Assembly (NCBI GenBank): GCA_023703615.1
Contig: CP097971.1
Coordinates: 150,315 to 214,314 of the forward strand
Length of the DNA stretch: 64,000 nt
Reading direction: 5' to 3'
Source: SAR86 cluster bacterium
GTDB taxonomy: Bacteria; Pseudomonadota; Gammaproteobacteria; Magnimaribacterales; D2472
Shown: positions 63,961-64,000 of the stretch, one piece after another
How the letters are laid out: each line of letters opens with the position of its first letter
Position numbering within the stretch: the stretch's first letter is position 1
Notes under the pieces: generated by a model
Databases searched by the model: none
Seen by the model: the letters and a program-made list of their open reading frames with translations, nothing else
Told to the model about the DNA's origin: nothing
Made by a program: the position numbers and the translations under genes

Positions 63961-64000
63961 ATTCCTTGCACTTGAACTAAAAAATTAAATCCTTATATAC

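Overview
This window looks like chromosomal DNA from a streamlined, AT-rich marine gammaproteobacterium. The rRNA genes, fabA-fabB, lpxC-secA, smpB-ssrA-ratA-bamE-fur and tRNA-tuf-secE-nusG neighbourhoods are all gammaproteobacterial in kind. Low GC by eye (not computed), very short spacers, overlapping stop codons and adjacent TonB-dependent receptors fit a SAR86-like lineage. That placement is an inference from general character, not from a database search. No phage, insertion sequence, integrase or CRISPR array is visible, and no gene-free stretch exceeds about 190 nt (the 16S-23S spacer).

Layout: 1-1147 holds the tail of ilvN and ilvC. 1166-6146 is one complete rRNA operon (16S, 23S, 5S) with promoter, boxA-like site, two long processing stems and a terminator; its spacer has no tRNA. 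6162-6919 holds coaE and the 54-codon yacG. 6936-19155 is a leftward block: Fe-type alcohol dehydrogenase, a small secreted His/Cys protein, a TonB receptor with His/Asp/Glu-rich loops (probably metal uptake), a second TonB receptor, a short RNase R, rlmB, lpxC and secA. 19199-22562 is accessory: an HPP membrane protein, tRNA-Thr(UGU), a secreted duplicated-domain protein, a sulfotransferase, msrA and birA.

22611-51935 is one rightward expression-machinery cluster: tRNA-Tyr, tRNA-Thr(GGU), tuf, tRNA-Trp, secE, nusG, rplKAJL, rpoBC, rpsLG, fusA, then the S10, spc and alpha ribosomal operons through secY, rpmJ, rpoA and rplQ. Operons that are separate in E. coli are contiguous here, and only one tuf is present. 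51932-57936 carries uvrA, ssb and the fabB-fabA-ispB group. 57974-59610 is rplU-rpmA-obgE; 59617-63960 holds rpsT, ssrA (tmRNA), smpB, a DUF3429-like protein, an NSS symporter, ratA, bamE and fur.

I found no clearly new multi-gene system. The best leads are the metal-type TonB receptor with its small His/Cys partner, a SecA whose zinc-binding tail is replaced, an RNase R lacking its N-terminal RNA-binding domains, a secreted protein built from two copies of an unrecognised domain, and a shared promoter architecture (17-nt spacer plus GC-rich discriminator) at rRNA and ribosomal-protein genes.
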